Assembly: GCA_020849855.1 (NCBI GenBank) | Contig: JADZFO010000038.1 | Span: 1 to 64,000 of the forward strand | Source of the DNA: a bacterium | GTDB taxonomy: Bacteria; 4484-113; JAFGCY01 | DNA length: 64,000 nucleotides | Reading direction: 5' to 3' | Part shown: one piece after another, positions 60,956 to 64,000 of the stretch | Layout: every line of letters begins with the position of its first letter | How positions within the stretch are numbered: the stretch's first letter is position 1 | Notes under the pieces: generated by a model | The model's input: the letters and a program-made list of their open reading frames with translations, nothing else | What the model was told of the DNA's origin: nothing | Databases searched by the model: none | Made by a program: the position numbers and the translations under genes

Positions 60956-61474
60956 ATGAGCCAGAACCGCGCCAAATCCACCAGGTTGAGCTTCGTCGAC
61001 CACATCTGCTGTGGCGGCGTGGTGCTGGACTCCCTTTCCACCGAGGCACAGATTGTGCTGATCGAAGTGGACAAGGGCCGCCAGCCGCGCTGGCTGCTGC
61101 CCAAGGGCCACGTCAACCCCGGCGAGCGCCACGAGGAAGCCGCCACCCGCGAGGTCAGCGAGGAAACCGGCATCCCGGTGGAGAACCTCGAAGTCCTGGC
61201 CTATCTGGGGAAGATCGACTATTCCTTCCCCGCCGTCCCGCGCCACGAACTGCACCGCAAGACCGTGCACTTCTACCTCATGCGCAGCCGCTCCACCGAG
61301 CTCTCCATCGGCCCGGTGACCCGCGAGGAAGGCATTGCCTCCGCGCAGTGGTTTTCGCTGGCCGCCGCAAAGGAACTGGTGCGCTATGACGGTAACCGCG
61401 AAGTCATCGAGCGCGCTGAGATGATCCTGGAGCAGCTCCTGGCCAAGCGCGGCCGCCTGAGCGTTTCAGCCTAG
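60956..61474 (+). CDS. NUDIX hydrolase
   Basis: A 172-residue hydrolase of nucleoside-diphosphate-linked compounds. The NUDIX box GHVNPGERHEEAATREVSEETGI matches Gx5Ex7REUxEExGU exactly. The C-terminal part has FYLMRSRSTELSIGP and the helix LVRYDGNREVIERAEMIL, resembling diadenosine-tetraphosphate or related NUDIX proteins, but the substrate cannot be read. The ATG at 60956 is exactly six bases after a perfect TATAAT, with no ribosome site: one of the clearest leaderless candidates here. Confidence 0.9.
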   Translation: MSQNRAKSTRLSFVDHICCGGVVLDSLSTEAQIVLIEVDKGRQPRWLLPKGHVNPGERHEEAATREVSEETGIPVENLEVLAYLGKIDYSFPAVPRHELHRKTVHFYLMRSRSTELSIGPVTREEGIASAQWFSLAAAKELVRYDGNREVIERAEMILEQLLAKRGRLSVSA

Positions 61475-61599
61475 GCTGCGCCGACCCCTCCAGACTCAGT
61501 CAGCACTCTGTTTTCGCACTTCCGCCCCCCTGCGACTCTGGCAGCCTGCATATGCTGCTGCGCACTCCAATCCGGGTATCTTGACCAGTCAAAGCAAAA

Positions 61600-61621
61600 G
61601 GCGGCGCTTTGCTGCGCCGCC
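61600..61621 (-). terminator. Terminator after the small basic protein
   Basis: GGCGGCGC (61600-61607) and GCGCCGCC (61614-61621) enclose a six-base loop; on the minus strand TTTTGCTTT follows. Confidence 0.8.
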
Positions 61622-61656
61622 TTAAGTTTATGGTCTGCTGAATTGTCTCGCTCGGC

Positions 61657-62019
61657 CTAGATTTCCGCTTCGCCAAGGATCTTGAAGGTCGGGGTGGACT
61701 TCTTGCGGCCGGGCTTGCCACTCGCACCGCGCAGGATAAAGCCCTTGAGACGAATGATTTCCGTCTTCGCGATTACCATTACCTGGCGGTTGGTCCCGTC
61801 ATAGCCGCGGGCGTTAAAGACGGAAATTGCATCTTTGTTGCTGGCGTTGAAGGCCCGGATAGCCTTGATTACGGCAAGGCTGTTGCCAACCAGCGTGTCC
61901 TTGTCGCTGCCGCGTCCTGGGGCCTGACGCAACCACTGATAACCGCTTTCGTCCATGCCTTTGGCCTTGGAGAATCGTACGGCCAGATCAGTCAGGCTGA
62001 TGACATCTTTGAGATCCAC
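61657..62019 (-). CDS. Hypothetical small basic protein
   Basis: A 120-residue protein I do not recognise. The N-terminal half is mixed helix (DVISLTDLAVRFSKAKGMDE), the middle has a strand-like segment NRQVMVIAKTEIIRLKGFIL, and the C-terminus is basic (GKPGRKKSTPTF). The GTG start at 62019 has GAGGT five bases upstream. Its promoter is TTGCTA-17-TAGAAT on the minus strand (about 62065-62093), and a strong terminator follows at 61600, so it is a complete single-gene unit and probably real. Confidence 0.65.
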   Translation of the reverse strand: MDLKDVISLTDLAVRFSKAKGMDESGYQWLRQAPGRGSDKDTLVGNSLAVIKAIRAFNASNKDAISVFNARGYDGTNRQVMVIAKTEIIRLKGFILRGASGKPGRKKSTPTFKILGEAEI

Positions 62020-62192
62020 GTTGCACCTCGCTTGGCAGCAATTGCGGAATTAAGCGAAATGATTCTAACATCAACTAATTGCATTAGCAAGGAAAGAACA
62101 TCGTGCAGCTTATGGGAAGCCCGGGGATAAATTGTTGCGTCTGGCCTGGTGCGGCTTGAAGGCAAAGACAAAGACAAAGGCAAAGGCAAAAG

Positions 62193-62383
62193 AAAAAAAG
62201 AAAGCCGTTCCCGGGGCAAGGAACGGCTCGTGTATAGAAAGGCGGAAAAACGGGATAGGCAATTTTGGTGCGGGGATTGGTCTGGCATCGTCAGGGCAAA
62301 AGCCTGTGATCCACTGCAGCGCTGCTTCCGTCCTCCCCTGTCTCAGGTGAACGAAGCTGAAATGCCCCGTCCGTCCTGAACCT
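62193..62383 (-). ncRNA. Structured non-coding RNA candidate, about 190 nt
   Basis: Minus-strand promoter TTGCAA (62417-62412), 16-base spacer, TATAAT (62395-62390), predicting a start near 62383. The transcript ends at an intrinsic terminator: AGCCGTTCC/GGAACGGCT stem (62203-62228) and a long U-rich run. No translatable frame with a start signal lies between. It can form an extended hairpin (GCUUCGUUC pairing with GGAC-G-GAAGC around a CCUG/CAGG tip). Length and context would fit 6S RNA. A CAGG-N10-AGCAGC match recalls SRP RNA, but the apical stem does not pair, so identity is open. Confidence 0.65.
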
Positions 62384-62477
62384 GCCATGATTATAGTCAG
62401 GCTCCGGCGCTTTGCAAGGCGGATCCTGCACTTATTCTTAGCATATGTTTAGCATTTTGCGGATTTGTCAGCAGATA

Positions 62478-62528
62478 TGTGGATAACTCGGGCCAGGACT
62501 GCCGAAAAGCGCTCACGGCGGTGGATAA
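62478..62528. promoter_or_regulatory. Two DnaA boxes
   Basis: TGTGGATAA (62478-62486) is the exact complement of the consensus TTATCCACA; GGTGGATAA (62520-62528) has one mismatch. They have the same orientation, 42 bases apart, beside an A/T-richer tract (62430-62480), between the ncRNA promoter and sppA. They may control sppA or titrate DnaA. Confidence 0.55.
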
Positions 62529-62637
62529 CCCGCCTGCTCCGGCCTGGTAGCGCAGCGGCCTTGCCCTTGTTACCGCCTGGCGTGCCCGCGCCCCTCCGTC
62601 AAAGTATAATCGCGCTGTCTGCGAGGTAAACAAAGGC

Positions 62638-63666
62638 ATGTCCAAAAACCTGATGCGTGCAGCCGTGACCTTCATGATTGTGCTGGTCCTGATAGCTGTG
62701 GTGGGTAAGCTGCTGGCGCTGCAGCTGCCCCAGGGTTCCGGCTCCAGCTCTGGCGGCGGCTATGGCGAGAGCGTGGCCCTGCTGAACATCGAGGGCGTCA
62801 TCACCGGGGACAGCGCTGGCAGCGGGCCATTTGGCGCGGCGGTCGGTGCCTCATCCGTGGACCTCTGCAACAAGCTCTATGAGATCCGCGACGATGACAG
62901 CATCCGCGCGGTCGTGCTGCGCATCAACAGCCCCGGCGGCTCCGCGGCGGCCAGCGACGAGATCTTCCGCGCCGTTCGCGCAGTCAGCAAGGCCGATAAG
63001 CCCGTCGTCGCCAGCATGGGCGACGTCGCCGCCTCCGGCGGTTACTACATTGCCGCCGCCTGCGACTACATCTATGCCAACCCCGCCACCCTCACCGGCT
63101 CCATCGGCGTTGTCTTTGAGCTGATCAACTGGGACGAGGCCGCCGGCAAGCTGGGCATCCGCTCCGAGACCCTGCACGCCGGGCAGTACAAGGACATCGG
63201 CTCGCCCTGGCGCGAGATGCAGCCCGACGAGCGCGCGGCGATGGAAGCGATGCTCAAGCAGGTGCATGAGCAGTTCATCCGCGCTGTGGACGAAGGCCGC
63301 CAGCCCCTGGACGAAGCCGGCGTGCGCAAGCTGGCCACAGGCATGATCTACAACGGCGAGGACGCCGCGGCCAACGGCCTGGTGGATAGCCTTGGCGGCC
63401 TGCAGGAAGCCAAGGTCAAGGCCCGCGCACTGGCCAAGCTGGACGCGGACGCGCCGGTCGAAGAGTACGGCGTGGGCTCTTTCTGGGATGTGATGTTCGG
63501 CGCCAGCGCCAGCTCCAGGCAGCTCGACCCCGCCCTGCTTGGCGAGCTGGGCGCGGTGCTCGCGGCGCGCCAGGCCCTGGAGAGCCGCTATGGCTCCGCC
63601 GGTCTTGGCACCCTGTCCCGCGGGCTCTACCTCAACACCCTGCTGCGTGACCTGGTGGTCCGCTAG
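62638..63666 (+). CDS. sppA: Signal peptide peptidase SppA
   Basis: A 342-residue membrane serine protease that degrades leftover signal peptides. One N-terminal membrane helix (about 8-28) anchors it facing out. The ClpP-like domain holds INSPGGSA, the catalytic Ser in DVAASGGYYIA (about 125-135) and the general-base Lys in GQYKDIGSPWREM (about 183-195). This is the short, 36K-type SppA rather than the double-domain E. coli form. TATAAT at 62605-62610 gives a short leader containing GAGGT and AAAGG. The ArsR-family gene starts three bases after its stop. Confidence 0.93.
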   Translation: MSKNLMRAAVTFMIVLVLIAVVGKLLALQLPQGSGSSSGGGYGESVALLNIEGVITGDSAGSGPFGAAVGASSVDLCNKLYEIRDDDSIRAVVLRINSPGGSAAASDEIFRAVRAVSKADKPVVASMGDVAASGGYYIAAACDYIYANPATLTGSIGVVFELINWDEAAGKLGIRSETLHAGQYKDIGSPWREMQPDERAAMEAMLKQVHEQFIRAVDEGRQPLDEAGVRKLATGMIYNGEDAAANGLVDSLGGLQEAKVKARALAKLDADAPVEEYGVGSFWDVMFGASASSRQLDPALLGELGAVLAARQALESRYGSAGLGTLSRGLYLNTLLRDLVVR

Positions 63667-63669
63667 GCC

Positions 63670-64000
63670 ATGGCCCGCAGCCTGCCGCTTAAGGATGTTG
63701 TCGCGCTCTACCGGGCCATGGGGGATGCCACCCGCCTGCGCCTGCTGAGTCTGATCTACAGCGGCAATGAAGTGCGGGTGGGCGAGCTCACCGCCGCGCT
63801 GCAACTGCCCCAGAGCACCGTCAGCCGCCAGCTGGCCCAGCTGCGCTCAGCCGGCGTCATCCTGGACCGCCGCGAAGGCAACAGTGTGTGGTACTCGATG
63901 AACCCCAACAGCCTCAGCACCAGCATCGCCCTGCTGGACGGTCTGCGCGCCGCCGGCCGCATGTGCGCCGAGCTGCGCAGCGATCAACGGCGCTTATCGC
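63670..64000 (+). CDS. ArsR-family winged-helix regulator (cut by the window end)
   Basis: The first 110 residues are visible. The HTH is typical of ArsR/SmtB: YRAMGDATRLRLLSLIYSGN, VGELTAALQLPQSTVSRQLAQLRSAGVILDRREG and the wing NSVWYSM. I see no metal-binding CxCxxC in the visible part, and the frame runs off the window. Regulators of this type are often fused to or followed by a SAM-dependent methyltransferase; that cannot be checked here. It follows sppA by three bases and is probably co-transcribed. Confidence 0.85.
   Translation, partial: MARSLPLKDVVALYRAMGDATRLRLLSLIYSGNEVRVGELTAALQLPQSTVSRQLAQLRSAGVILDRREGNSVWYSMNPNSLSTSIALLDGLRAAGRMCAELRSDQRRLS

Noticed and set aside
62193..62383. 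Calling the ncRNA an SRP RNA from CAGG-N10-AGCAGC
   Set aside because: The ten bases between do not form the apical stem and GGAA loop, and the AGCAGC segment pairs better in another hairpin; the identity is left open.
62430..62637. A chromosomal replication origin at the DnaA boxes
   Set aside because: Only two boxes, and none of the usual origin genes (dnaA, dnaN, rpmH, gidA) nearby.

Overview
The window is dense, high-GC bacterial chromosome (roughly two-thirds G+C by eye) with no phage, transposase or CRISPR array. It looks like an uncultivated, diderm-style bacterium. Evidence is the many lipoproteins with clear lipoboxes, membrane-anchored multihaem cytochromes, LipB, Pst/PhoU, and a bc-type quinol complex with Tat-like Rieske protein. 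I cannot name a phylum. Two genome-wide habits stand out. First, about a dozen genes have a TANNNT -10 box exactly six bases before the start codon and no Shine-Dalgarno, the expected layout of leaderless mRNAs; other genes, mostly operon-internal ones, have strong GGAGG-type sites. Second, intergenic spaces are filled with short palindromes, inverted REP-like pairs and arrays of seven-base repeats.

Layout. 1-5.1 kb, minus strand: a cysteine/sulfur locus (cysteine dioxygenase, YeiH-type exporter, two four-cysteine thioredoxin-fold proteins, CysK, CysE). 5.2-9.6 kb: a Cys-rich hypothetical protein, a PKD lipoprotein, an alkyltransferase-like DNA repair protein, then 0.6 kb of repeats. 9.3-11.7 kb: small membrane proteins, an autoregulated-looking XRE repressor, an AhpD-like protein, tRNA-Arg. 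11.8-15.8 kb: an Rrf2 (NsrR-like) regulator, then Rieske, cytochrome b and an octahaem HAO-like cytochrome, probably a quinone-linked nitrogen-oxide redox complex. 16.4-22.1 kb: an XRE-TPR regulator, a YgjP-type metallopeptidase, a hypothetical gene and two tandem paralogous TPR proteins. 22.2-28.5 kb: a metallophosphatase-like/tetrahaem lipoprotein, a MocR regulator behind a repeat operator, a lipoprotein and a CCA-adding-type enzyme. 28.5-34.7 kb: RelE toxin-antitoxin, hisS, a four-helix-bundle gene inside inverted heptamer arrays, exonuclease III, recX, cutA, lipB.

34.9-43.6 kb is a complete phosphate regulon in order: phoB, phoR, (inserted GxxExxY cassette), two pstS genes, pstC, pstA, pstB, phoU, with candidate Pho boxes. 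After an amino-acid permease, 45.3-57.4 kb (minus strand) holds a duplicated two-gene module: a lipoprotein resembling the hydrazine-synthase alpha family with one c-haem motif, followed by a large FN3/IPT/NHL-propeller lipoprotein. Between the two modules lie an alpha/beta hydrolase with a Cys nucleophile and a DUF2461 protein with a histone-H1-like tail. 57.7-64 kb: a BlaI/M56 pair, mitochondrial-type citrate synthase, a NUDIX hydrolase, a small basic protein, a strongly supported but unidentified ~190-nt ncRNA, two DnaA boxes, SppA protease and a truncated ArsR regulator.

Best leads: inverted-repeat cassettes around the S23-like and GxxExxY genes, with a gene-less relative; the duplicated HzsA-like/NHL modules; the Rrf2-Rieske-cytb-octahaem operon; the orphan ncRNA; and the six-base leaderless start rule.
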